Shown: piece by piece, positions 56,101 to 64,000 of the stretch | Position numbering within the stretch: position 1 is the first letter of the stretch | How the letters are laid out: each line of letters opens with the position of its first letter | Source: Oasisia sp. SBJ-2009 | Taxonomy: Eukaryota; Annelida; Polychaeta; Sabellida; Siboglinidae | Assembly (NCBI GenBank): GCA_964017155.1 | Contig: OZ024864.1 | Span: 29,717,634-29,781,633 of the forward strand | Length of the DNA: 64,000 bases | Direction: 5' to 3' | Made by a program: the position numbers and the translations under genes | Notes under the pieces: model-generated | What the model was told of the DNA's origin: nothing | The model's input: only the letters and a program-made list of their open reading frames with translations | The model's database searches: none

Positions 56101-58573
56101 GTACAGGTGGATGTCATCTGTAATGACCATGTTCTGTCTCACTGTACAGGTGGATGTCATCTGTAATGACCATGTTCTGTCTCACTGTACAGGTGGATGT
56201 CATCAGTAAAGACCACGTTCTGTCTCACTGAACAGGTGGATGTCATCTGTAATGACCATGTTCTGTCTCAAGGTACAGGTGGATGTCATCTGTAATGACC
56301 ATGTTCTGTCTCAAGGTACAGGTGGATGTCATCTGTAATGACCATGTTCTGTCTCAAGGTACAGGTGGATGTCATCTGTAATGACCATGTTCTGTCACAC
56401 TGAACAGGTGGATGTCATCAGTAAAGACCATGTTCTGTCTCACTGTACAGGTGGATGTCATCTGTAATGACCATGTTCTGTCTCACTGTACAGGTGGATG
56501 TCATCTGTAGTGACCATGTTCTGTCTCACTGTACAGGTGGATGTCATCTGTAATGACCATGTTCTGTCTCAAGGTACAGGTGGATGTCATCTGTAATGAC
56601 CATGTTCTGTCTCACTGTACAGGTGGATGACATCTGTAATGACCATGTTCTGTCTCACTGTACAGGTGGATGTCATCTGTAATGACCATGTTCTGTCTCA
56701 AGGTACAGGTGGATGTCATCTGTAATGACCATGTTCTGTCTCACTGTACAGGTGGATGTCATCTGTAATGACCATGTTCTGTCTCAAGGTACAGGTGGAT
56801 GTCATCTGTAATGACCATGTTCTGTCTCACTGTACAGGTGGATGTCATCTGTAATGACCATGTTCTGTCTCAAGGTACAGGTGGATGTCATCTGTAATGA
56901 CCATGTTCTGTCTCACTGTATAGGTGGATGTCATCTGTAATGACCATGTTCTGTCTCAAGATACAGGTGGATGTCATCTGTAATGACCATGTTCTGTCTC
57001 ACTGTACAGGTGGATGTCATCTGTAATGACCATGTTCTGTCTCACTGTATAGGTGGATGTCATCTGTAATGACCACGTTCTGTCTCAAGATACAGGTGGA
57101 TGTCATCTGTAATGACCATGTTCTGTCTCACTGTACAGGTGGATGTCATCTGTAATGACCATGTTCTGTCTCACTGTACAGGTGGATGTCATCTGTAATG
57201 ACCATGTTCTGTCTCACTGTACAGGTGGATGTCATCTGTAATGACCATGTTCTGTCTCACTGTACAGGTGGATGTCATCTGTAATGACCATGTTCTGTCT
57301 CACTGTATAGGTGGATGTCATCTGTAATGACCATGTTCTGTCTCAAGGTACAGGTGGATGTCATCTGTAATGACCATGTTCTGTCTCACTGTACAGGTGG
57401 AAGTCATCTGTAATGACCATGTTCTGTCTCACTGTACAGGTGGATGTCATCTGTAATGACCATGTTCTGTTTCACGGTACAGGTGGATGTCATCTGTAAT
57501 GACCATGTTCTGTCTCACTGTACAGGTGGATGTCATCTGTAATGACCATGTTCTGTCTCACTGTACAGGTGGATGTCATCTGTAATGACCATGTTCTGTC
57601 TCACTGTACAGGTGGATGTCATCTGTAATGACCATGTTCTGTTTCACGGTACAGGTGGATGTCATCTGTAATGACCATGTTCTGTCTCACTGTACAGGTG
57701 GATGTCATCTGTAATGACCATGTTCTGTCTCACTGTACAGGTGGATGTCATCTGTAATGACCATGTTCTGTCTCACTGTACAGGTGGATGTCATCTGTAA
57801 TGACCATGTTCTGTCTCACTGTACAGGTGGATGTCATCTGTAATGACCATGTTCTGTCTCACTGTACAGGTGGATGTCATCTGTAATGACACCGTCCTCA
57901 ACTGGCAGATGACAATGAAGCATGTCTGGCTGTCACAATGGATCACAAAGGTTTATTTTTACATTTCTCAAATTTATTGTCATCTACTTTTTTAATGTAG
58001 CCTTCTCAGTAAAATTCAATATTGTACTACAGTATCTACATTGCACTGCTCCAAGCACTAAGTATTAAAACTATAAAACAAATGCACACAAGATTATGAA
58101 TACAAACATATTATTCATAAAAAAAATCAAATGAATGTATGCAAAACTGTGTACAATGCAAGACCTCAAGATTCTGTGTGAAGTTGCTGCTCCAGCTATA
58201 AGTTTTAAAGGGGTTAGGGGGGACTGAAAAGCAAAAACAGTCATTTCCCAAACATAAGAATATACCATTTACAGGATATAGACCATGATTTGATGAGCAT
58301 GGAGCTCCAGTATGTTTTAAATATTTGTTTATGGTCGTATTTCCAGCTTGGTAGCACGGTAGCCAGAGCCAGAAGTTGTCGTCTCAGGCCAACAAACCAA
58401 TAGCAGTGTTGTGCTCTGATGTAGTGTGTGTGGTTGTGTTTCTCTTTATGTACTACACAATGTTATTGTTTATTTTTATGAGTTTTGGTGTGTTTCAGCC
58501 ATCTCCTCTCATGTTGTTTTATCGACTAGTACCAAACCAACCATCAGAGACACAGACGTCATACGACAGGTGA
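41177..58573 (+). CDS. PCGF1: Polycomb group RING finger protein 1 (PCGF1)
   Basis: Seven secure exons plus a tentative 3-codon start exon give about 239 residues (human about 250). PCGF1 is the RING partner of RING1/RNF2 in the variant PRC1.1 complex with KDM2B and BCOR, which ubiquitinates histone H2A K119 in the nucleus. The RING is complete: C18, C21, C34, H36, C39, C42, C53 and C56 in [30 protein letters not shown] and [28 protein letters not shown] follows, then the C-terminal RAWUL ubiquitin-like domain ([18 protein letters not shown] to [11 protein letters not shown]) that binds BCOR in vertebrates. CLCAGYF-type, NIKIHETQ and SEExR words fit PCGF1 better than PCGF3/5. No lesion was found. 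Several introns are loaded with boundary-copy minisatellites. Confidence 0.9.
41908..42956. mobile_element. DNA-transposon-like element with GGCTAGCGCTGT ends, in PCGF1 intron 1
   Basis: CTAGGCTAGCGCTGT at the left edge and its exact reverse complement at the right edge enclose 1.05 kb. Subterminal regions share TTTAGCCAAATGAG/TTTGGC-type words. The likely target duplication is TA. The interior is AT-rich without a transposase. The inverted end is short, so the call is moderate. Confidence 0.5.
43773..43875 (+). CDS. PCGF1: PCGF1 exon 2 (RING, first half)
   Basis: Encodes [20 protein letters not shown] then [14 protein letters not shown]. Acceptor TTCTGCAG, donor GTGAGT, phase 1. It carries the first three zinc cysteines and the histidine of the RING. 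Confidence 0.93.
43918..44494. mobile_element. 577-bp MITE with 9-bp target duplication
   Basis: CAATAGACG lies on both sides (43909-43917, 44495-44503). The ends are inverted: AGTGCAGGACAAAATCCCAA on the left, and the complement of GGTGCGAGGACAAAATCCCA on the right. A 15-bp word, ACGGACAAAATCCCA, is repeated in tandem inside the left end. A 9-bp duplication is typical of Mutator-like elements. It begins 42 bp after PCGF1 exon 2. Confidence 0.75.
44767..44970 (+). mobile_element. SINE-derived segment, copy 1
   Basis: Matches the SINE body at 61600-61800 (TGTGACTGGATACTGCC, GAACAGGTCTGCCA, TATAAGAACTTAC). It is far more similar to the segment at 46460-46660, starting from AGTTCACAGTTAACTTTAA. 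The two share internal deletions and were probably duplicated from each other. Confidence 0.65.
45290..46304. repeat. 45-bp minisatellite copying the exon 3 acceptor boundary (PCGF1)
   Basis: About 22 copies of a 45-bp unit containing the intron end GTTGTTGGTTGTTGCAG followed by TCTATCGGAGCTGTATTGTG. Exon 3 starts TTTGTCGGAGTTGTATTGTG after an identical TTGTTGGTTGTTGCAG. The unit is therefore a diverged copy of the boundary. Although 45 is a multiple of 3, each unit has an in-frame TAG (TTGAGGTAG), so only the last acceptor yields protein. Confidence 0.93.
46305..46457 (+). CDS. PCGF1: PCGF1 exon 3 (RING, second half)
   Basis: Encodes (F)[39 protein letters not shown] and [11 protein letters not shown]. 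It completes the C3HC4 RING. The donor is GTGAGT at 46458, phase 1. Confidence 0.95.
46460..46660 (+). mobile_element. SINE-derived segment, copy 2
   Basis: Begins within 3 nt of the exon 3 donor and matches copy 1 at 44767-44970, with about 85-90% identity by eye. It may be the source or product of a duplication around exon 3. Confidence 0.65.
46770..49500. repeat. 24-bp minisatellite CACCTGTCCACCTACCTGTA(TACA)
   Basis: About 2.7 kb, some 110 copies of a 24-bp unit, with GCCCATCTA, GCCCACCTG and CATATACC variants and interspersed 38-bp-type blocks with CTTCTACATATTTTCACA. The central part (48590-49040) is nearly homogeneous. Open frames of up to 940 codons exist on both strands only because the unit is a multiple of 3 without stops. 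It fills the intron between exons 3 and 4. Confidence 0.97.
49786..49848 (+). CDS. PCGF1: PCGF1 exon 4
   Basis: Encodes (S)[20 protein letters not shown], the linker after the RING region. Acceptor TGTGCAG, donor GTAGAG, phase 1. Confidence 0.88.
50497..50599 (+). CDS. PCGF1: PCGF1 exon 5
   Basis: Encodes (D)[19 protein letters not shown] then [14 protein letters not shown]. The H-Y-Y-x-x-D-x-x-(N/I)-C-L-E words match PCGF1 before the RAWUL domain. Acceptor TTTTAG, donor GTGAGT, phase 2. Confidence 0.9.
50600..50870. repeat. 12-bp minisatellite GCTGGACACGTG starting at the exon 5 donor
   Basis: About 22 copies of GCTGGACACGTG begin 7 nt inside the intron, directly after the donor GTGAGTG. 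The unit holds CACGTG, the canonical E-box palindrome, in most copies. Unlike other arrays it does not include exon sequence. Confidence 0.95.
51219..51351 (+). CDS. PCGF1: PCGF1 exon 6 (RAWUL, first part)
   Basis: Encodes [20 protein letters not shown] then [20 protein letters not shown] and ATYN. Acceptor TTTCAG. The donor used must be the first GTCAGT of about 83, because every later donor would place TGA in frame after NVSVIY. Confidence 0.92.
51315..55466. repeat. 50-bp minisatellite copying the exon 6 donor boundary (PCGF1), about 83 copies
   Basis: Each 50-bp unit contains the last 36 nt of exon 6 (CTGAGGAACAAACTCACCAT then CCCCGCTACTTACAAT) followed by the donor and 14 nt of intron GTCAGTGTCATTTA. 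Common variants are CCCGCT/CCCTCT, GTCAGT/GTCATT and GGCAGT. Variant pairs recur at regular intervals, which indicates block duplication. Copies with GTCATT or GGCAGT have altered donors. Confidence 0.99.
55467..55790. other. Unique core of PCGF1 intron 6
   Basis: About 320 bp of AT-rich sequence between the donor-type and acceptor-type arrays. It is the only non-repetitive part of a 6.5-kb intron. Confidence 0.85.
55795..57890. repeat. 43-bp minisatellite copying the exon 7 acceptor boundary (PCGF1), about 49 copies
   Basis: Each 43-bp unit contains the intron end CATGTTCTGTCTCACTGTACAG followed by the exon 7 start GTGGATGTCATCTGTAATGAC. Exon 7 is the last copy. Variants are AAGGTACAG, TGAACAG, TGTATAG and ATCAGTAAAGAC. 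43 is not a multiple of 3, so an upstream acceptor shifts the frame unless three units are kept. Confidence 0.98.
57870..57950 (+). CDS. PCGF1: PCGF1 exon 7 (RAWUL, middle)
   Basis: Encodes [20 protein letters not shown] then LSQWITK, 27 codons in phase 0. It matches the PCGF1 region LLFDNEVLPDHMTMKQIWLS as recalled. Acceptor TGTACAG (last copy), donor GTTTAT. Confidence 0.93.
58499..58573 (+). CDS. PCGF1: PCGF1 exon 8 and stop
   Basis: Encodes [20 protein letters not shown] then SYDR before TGA at 58571-58573. The PSPLxLxY block is the last beta strand of RAWUL in PCGF1. Acceptor TTTCAG. Confidence 0.93.
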   Translation, partial: PSPLMLFYRLVPNQPSETQTSYDR

Positions 58574-59825
58574 CACAGATGATGGACAGCAGGTGACACA
58601 GATGACGCACAACAGATGACACAGATGACACTGACATGTCATCACCTTGTGACTCACTGTGACACCACCATCAGATCAGTTTGAGTCCAAGATGGCTGTT
58701 GCTGTACTGGGATGATGTTATTAAATCAATCTTACATATACTAATTCTTGTATTTCTGTCGCCATACAAAAGTGTACAAAATATTTCGAGTGAATTTACG
58801 AATTGTAATTGCTGACGGACAAACATTGGTAAGAAACTAGCCATTCTGCCATTCAGTTTATAAAAGTGTTGCCAGAAATGTTGATGACAAATCAATACAT
58901 GCTTGTTCGAGTCACAACAAGTTTTTATAAAGCGTTCCAGTCTTCTTAATTACAGCTCTAACACCAGGCAAAAATAGAACTTCATTTGTGAATGTTTTGT
59001 GAATAGGATCCACTATTAATAGAAATGTAATTCATATTAAAAACCAACTGAAATTAGGATTATCACAACTCGAGTGTACAAATTAGATTTCACTGTGCAT
59101 TAGAATAAATAGACTGTCTGGTTTTAAGACATTAATATCACATAAATAACGTTGTTGCTGATTAATGATCTCTTGTGACGAAACAAGATTATTGCGCAAA
59201 TATCAATGAAGAACATTTTGTTTGTGCACCCATTTTCAAAACACCTAACTGTCATTTGAAGCTGAGCATTTCTAGTATCTCGTATTTGTTATTTCTTTTA
59301 CAAATATTATTAGTAATCTGTGTTTAATATCTGAATGTTCCACTACATGTACATATTTGTTTGACCTTTAATGCGTTGTTGATGTACTGTCAACGTTGCT
59401 CATAGAATCAGAATGGTTATCTTGATTTGTATGAAAGTATATTTTTAAAACTTTGTTACTGAGTGTATATAAATGTTCTATTAGAACATTAAATATGGAA
59501 TATGTTGTTTGTAATGTACGTCTTGGTTATGTTACTTTGTTTTCTCAGAGCACTGATCTTGTATTATATATATATATATATATATATAGGTTCATTAAGT
59601 TCATTGTCCATGCTCCGTCGGTCTTCGACGTCCCTCTCCCGATGCCGATGTCGATGACGTCCGTGACAACGCCAACGGCACTACACTTGCAGCTGAAGGC
59701 TGATTTTGTTTCCTCAACTCTAGTCTCGGCAGAGTCCTCGTGTGTAATTATTTCCCTGTTAAGTCCAGCCAAACAATATAATATAATATATATATATATA
59801 TATATACGAAGGCCATATATTATAT
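58574..59825. other. PCGF1 3' UTR and intergenic DNA
   Basis: ATTAAA at about 58720 is a candidate polyadenylation signal. Two (AT)n tracts (59565-59588, 59780-59806) flank a 190-bp GC-richer segment with a minus-strand frame (residues such as AGLNREIITHEDSAETRVEE) that I do not recognise. Confidence 0.45.
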
Positions 59826-60108
59826 CAGGGATTCCCTCAGCGCACGGCCTGGCGTAGTACCATGATTGTGGCGCACCCTAGCAGACAACAGGTGTACTGC
59901 ACCTTAGTAGCATAAATAAAATTATAACATCACTGTAACACAAACATCCCCAGTGCTTTTGTGGTCAAGCAAAATAGGCCTCATTTTTGTCAGCTCAACA
60001 AGCTATTTTGGTATGCCGTATTAGGGCACACGCTGCAGAAAAGTGAACGGCGGCTTTTCTACTGTGGATGTGGGATTTCCACCAGGCTGCACGCTGAGGT
60101 AATCCCTG
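59826..60108. mobile_element. hAT-like MITE, 283 bp
   Basis: The ends are CAGGGATTCCCTCAGCGCAC and the complement of GTGCAGCCTGGTGG-type sequence; on the right, GCACGCTGAGGTAATCCCTG. The inverted ends CAGGGATTNCCTCAGCG fit the CAGGG termini of hAT elements. The right flank runs straight into a (CA)n tract, so the 8-bp target duplication cannot be verified. Confidence 0.65.

Positions 60109-60109
<1 letters not shown>

Positions 60110-60195
<86 letters not shown>
60110..60195. repeat. (CA)n microsatellite
   Basis: About 43 CA units adjoining the right end of the hAT-like MITE. Confidence 0.97.
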
Positions 60196-60197
<2 letters not shown>

Positions 60198-60296
60198 AAT
60201 GCAAGAGTAATACACACACACACCATCAAGTATATCAGCACTTACAGTAACTAATATTTTTTAGTCCCCTCACCCGAGACAGCGTGTGACATGAAT

Positions 60297-60446
60297 GTGA
60301 CGTGACGTGACGTGACGTGACGTGACGTGACGTGACGTGACGTGACGTGACGTGACGTGACGTGACGTGACGTGACGTGACGTGACGTGACGTGACGTGA
60401 CGTGACGTGACGTGACGTGACGTGACGTGACGTGACGTGACGTGAC
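60297..60446. repeat. Pure (TGACG)n pentanucleotide tract
   Basis: About 30 perfect copies of TGACG with no interruption. The repeat creates overlapping TGACGTGACG words; TGACG is the CREB/ATF half-site. Each unit has one CpG. Confidence 0.98.
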
Positions 60447-61149
60447 GGCGTAGAGAGCAGCGACAGCCGGACAAGGCGTGGGCGTTGACGACGCTGACCC
60501 GAGAGCACTACGAGTGGGTGATGAAGGAGCCAGGCCAATCATTAGTCTCGGGTGACTCAATTAGCAGTCTCTAGCGTGTCGCACCTGCTGCTACTGCTGA
60601 TGGCAAAACACTTGGAGAGGCGACAGAACAAAGTGGCTGTTGACATACACTGGATGTATATGATCTTGTGTGTCGTATAGTAAAGTTGCCTAGAGTGGAC
60701 GACACGACTCATTTCCTCAAAATGAAAGTTTAAAAGCTACCAACCGGAGAGTTATCTCGATAAGGGTGGATCGGGCCAAAGGCAGATAACATTGTTTTAG
60801 AAAGGGCAGATGATGTTTGGTGGTATGTTTAGATTCAGAAAGTTGGTTAAGAAGAGGTTGGAGATGCAAGAGAAAATGGCAATGTAATGTGTGAACAAAG
60901 CCAATAACACAAGATCCAGAGATAAACATCTTCAACAACCGAGAGGAATGGGAGTGTCACAAGTAGAAGCCAGGGAGGTGACAAGGATGTATGAGCGATG
61001 GTACGGTAGAATCTGTTGACACAGAACACGCCTATAACAATCCCAGTAGCTCAGATGACTGAAGAGTTTCCAGGCAACATCGGTTTTTAGATAAGGAAGA
61101 CCCCCTAAGCCCCTTACTGCCAAACATAGTTATGGCATTAATCATAAAC

Positions 61150-61335
61150 AAAAACACGAAAGATATTGTCAGTAAGACGACGAATGCAAAGACTAATGAT
61201 TACTGAAGTGTAAGAATGGAAGGAGGTATTGAAGATGCAGCTAGTGCGGATGAGTTTAGAGAAGACGGAAGTTGTATTGGTTGGACAACCCAAGGGATGA
61301 ACAACAGATTTGGTGGGAAGGAAGTCTTGCAATCC
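61150..61335 (+). mobile_element. Possible LINE RT relic
   Basis: The plus strand reads VLKMQLVRMSLEKTEVVLVG. The KTEVxLVG word is typical of a late RT region in non-LTR retrotransposons. Stops interrupt both sides. Weak call. Confidence 0.35.
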
Positions 61336-61469
61336 GGGCAGTTGGTGAGGAGGAGTTCCAGTCGTGGCGCGGGAGTGTAGGCATTAGAACGTCGGACTCT
61401 CAGTCAAAGGAATGTGGCATTGAAGCACATTGCGGCTGTTTTGTAGTTGACACAATGTTGTTGACTGTA

Positions 61470-61812
61470 GAGCGCAATGGCTCATGGGTAGAGCTTCGGA
61501 CTCTCGACTACGAGAACCCGGGTTCGAACCCTGTGCTGCGGTGTTAAAACCTTGGGCAAGTTATTTTCACTCTACATTGCTCCAGTTCACTCAGCTGTAT
61601 AAATGTGTACCTGGCTATAGACAGTGGTGGATATGTGTACGAGCAGCCTTGGTGCATTAATTGTAGCATATGGCTGGATGCTTCACAGAGAAGCCAAGAT
61701 TGTGTCTGAGTGAACAGGTCTGTCAGGGAAGTAAAGTGTAAAGCGTTTTGAACGGTCCTGAGGACTGGATACTGCGCTATATAAGAACTTGCCTTATCAT
61801 TGTTTACGTTAC
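61470..61812 (+). mobile_element. tRNA-headed SINE, near full length
   Basis: The head (61473-61545) has a tRNA-like A box TGGCTCATGGGTAGAGC, an anticodon-arm region GGACTCTCGACTACGAG and an excellent B box GGTTCGAACCC. The body is CTTGGGCAAGTTATTTTCAC, CAGTTCACTCAGCTGTATAA and GTACCTGGCTATAGACAGTG. The tail GTAAAGCGTTTTGAACGGTC, CTGCGCTATATAAGAACTTG resembles CR1/L2-type LINE ends, which would supply the mobilising machinery. Other copies lie at 14305-14495, 44767, 46460 and 63889. Confidence 0.85.
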
Positions 61813-61819
61813 TTCATTT

Positions 61820-61950
61820 CATTTAGCTGCTTAAGCGATGACCTTCTATATACAGTGGTATAGATGTGAACGTATAGCAACTATTTCGTAATTGCGTGGC
61901 TAAAGGCTTCACAGAGAAGTTGCGATGCTGTTAGGTTGAACACGTCTGCC
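61820..61950 (+). mobile_element. Diverged SINE body fragment
   Basis: TATACAGTGGTATAGATGTG and GTGGCTAAAGGCTTCACAGA then AACACGTCTGCC follow the order of the SINE body at 61610-61720, heavily diverged. Confidence 0.5.
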
Positions 61951-61956
61951 CGGAGT

Positions 61957-62035
61957 AGGGCGTGGTGGTCGCGCGGTAGAGCGTCTGACTGTCGAGGGGA
62001 CGGTGGTTCCTGTCCACCTGCCGCCGTGTCGTCTG
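61957..62035 (+). pseudogene. tRNA-like SINE head or tRNA relic
   Basis: GGCGTGGTGGTCGCGCGGTAGAGCG (A-box-like) and CTGACTGTCGAG (GTC anticodon-like arm) are followed by a weak B box GGTGGTTCCTGTCCACC. It has a tRNA-like outline but a degenerate T arm. Confidence 0.5.
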
Positions 62036-62189
62036 TCGACACGTAGGCTCGCTCGTGTTGTCATGTCTTTCTGAAGAGACGCCAAAAGCCGTTGGTCTCT
62101 TCTATTTGGTGTTTATGCCAGTGGAAGTAAAGACACACCTCACATCCAGGGGGTAAATGTGTAATATGTGGTGGACACAGAGTGGTGTC

Positions 62190-63097
<908 letters not shown>

Positions 63098-63099
63098 TT

Positions 63100-63885
63100 C
63101 TGACATACGTAATTTGCTTCGTCTGGAACACAAGCGCGTTGGTCGAGGAACAGTAATATATGAACTCGTTGAATGACGGGTAGAAATAACGAGGAAACTT
63201 GATCACGGCCTATATACTTCACGATGTTGCTGCATGACAAAAAGCAAAACGTGGATATTAGACTCGGTAATCACAGGATGGATGCCGCCGATGTTTTGAT
63301 GACAACAGACACCATACAGGGTATGTGTAAAGCCGGCTTACACGATGAGTCGGTCAAATTGGATGGGCGACACAATGGCTAAAATGTATTTATTATTTAA
63401 TAGAGCGTGAATTTAGACGTGCGAGGGCTCAGGCGAATTCAAACTGCATACTTGTGATGAAAGGTCACGCCTTGTGTAATTATTGTCATATCTGAAAATT
63501 CTCATTGGTCAATTGATATTTTATATAAAGCCACTTTTATGGACACATGTGCAAGTTTATATTTATCGTAATGTTGATTTGTCCCGAGAGCGTCTTTCGA
63601 ACGTTCCTTTCACGTCCTTTTATTCTGTAGCCTTAGTTCATGCGCCACGTTTCGAGTACTGCATACCTCTGAATTTAATTACCGCCAACCATTACAAATA
63701 TTCTGGCTGTCCAATATATGTTAATTCAATAAATCCTATAGCATTTTAATATTAAAATTGACGGTTAAAGTTACAAGATATGTTGTTATTACGGAAGCAT
63801 AATTATGTATATAAACTGACAATTTTAGTAGCTATGTTTACGAATTATAAGCAAAACAAGCTGCTCTTATTAAAGCTAAATTCTT
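63100..63885. other. No feature seen
   Basis: Unique AT-rich sequence with no supported gene or element. Confidence 0.4.
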
Positions 63886-63888
63886 TCA

Positions 63889-64000
63889 TAGCGCAGTAAC
63901 CAGTCGCCAGAACTACTCAAGGGGCTTTGCATTTAATTTTACTCACTGGCAGACCGGTTCTGGTAGGTTTTTCGGGGAAGCATCCAGCCATACTACACAA
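63889..64000 (-). mobile_element. SINE 3' part running off the window
   Basis: AGCGCAGTAACCAGTCGCCA, GGGGCTTTGCATTTAATTTT and GGGGAAGCATCCAGCCATAC are the reverse complement of the tail and body of the SINE at 61470-61812. The rest is beyond the right edge. Confidence 0.7.

Noticed and set aside
51315..57890. CRISPR-like array (regular direct repeats)
   Set aside because: Units are directly adjacent with no unique spacers, in an animal intron; they are minisatellites copying exon edges.
61473..61545. Functional tRNA gene
   Set aside because: The A and B boxes are good, but the acceptor stem does not pair well by eye, and the sequence runs directly into a SINE body found in other copies. A covariance-model scan (tRNAscan-SE) would decide.

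Overview
This window is animal nuclear DNA, almost certainly from an invertebrate. It has genes split by spliceosomal introns, many truncated LINE, SINE and MITE-type elements, long dinucleotide tracts, and about a quarter of its length in tandem repeats. I cannot name the species. One unusual trait narrows it: many intronic minisatellites have repeat units that are copies of the neighbouring exon-intron boundary. Minisatellites of this kind ('mirages') are, as I recall, described from amphioxus. A lancelet is therefore the leading guess, but it is only an inference.

Layout. (1) 1-3.9 kb: 5' half of a minus-strand hydroxylysine kinase gene (HYKK-like; three coding exons, 3' end outside the window), with a PIF/Harbinger-like MITE in an intron. 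(2) 3.9-14.3 kb: no host gene recognised. It holds an inverted-repeat element, a perfect 61-nt palindrome, a hairpin element apparently split by a 5'-truncated CR1-superclade LINE, a 1.34-kb non-autonomous DNA transposon, and tRNA-Asp-like and SINE relics. (3) 14.7-29.6 kb: a complete plus-strand PYROXD2 gene, 15 coding exons, 603 codons, including a 20-nt microexon. Five of its exon edges are multiplied into minisatellites. (4) 29.6-41.1 kb: microsatellites, one small minus-strand gene for a secreted cysteine-rich peptide, a lone exon-like segment on the minus strand, LINE relics, and the 3' part of a Ty3/Gypsy-like LTR element whose open frame is mostly a kinectin/RRBP1-like coiled coil. (5) 41.2-58.6 kb: a plus-strand PCGF1 gene (Polycomb RING finger protein), 7 secure coding exons plus a tentative 3-codon first exon. 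Its intron 6 (numbering the tentative exon as 1) is built almost wholly of about 83 copies of the upstream donor boundary and about 49 copies of the downstream acceptor boundary. (6) 58.6-64 kb: intergenic DNA with a hAT-like MITE, a pure TGACG pentamer tract, a tRNA-headed SINE and about 0.9 kb of simple sequence.

The host genes have unrelated roles: lysine catabolism (HYKK), a mitochondrial FAD/NAD(P) oxidoreductase (PYROXD2) and variant PRC1 chromatin repression (PCGF1). Nothing suggests a functional cluster. The strongest signals for follow-up are the exon-boundary minisatellites and the kinectin-like sequence fused to an LTR-retrotransposon tail. Exon edges were set by reading frame, GT/AG sites and recalled family sequences; no alignment or transcript was available.
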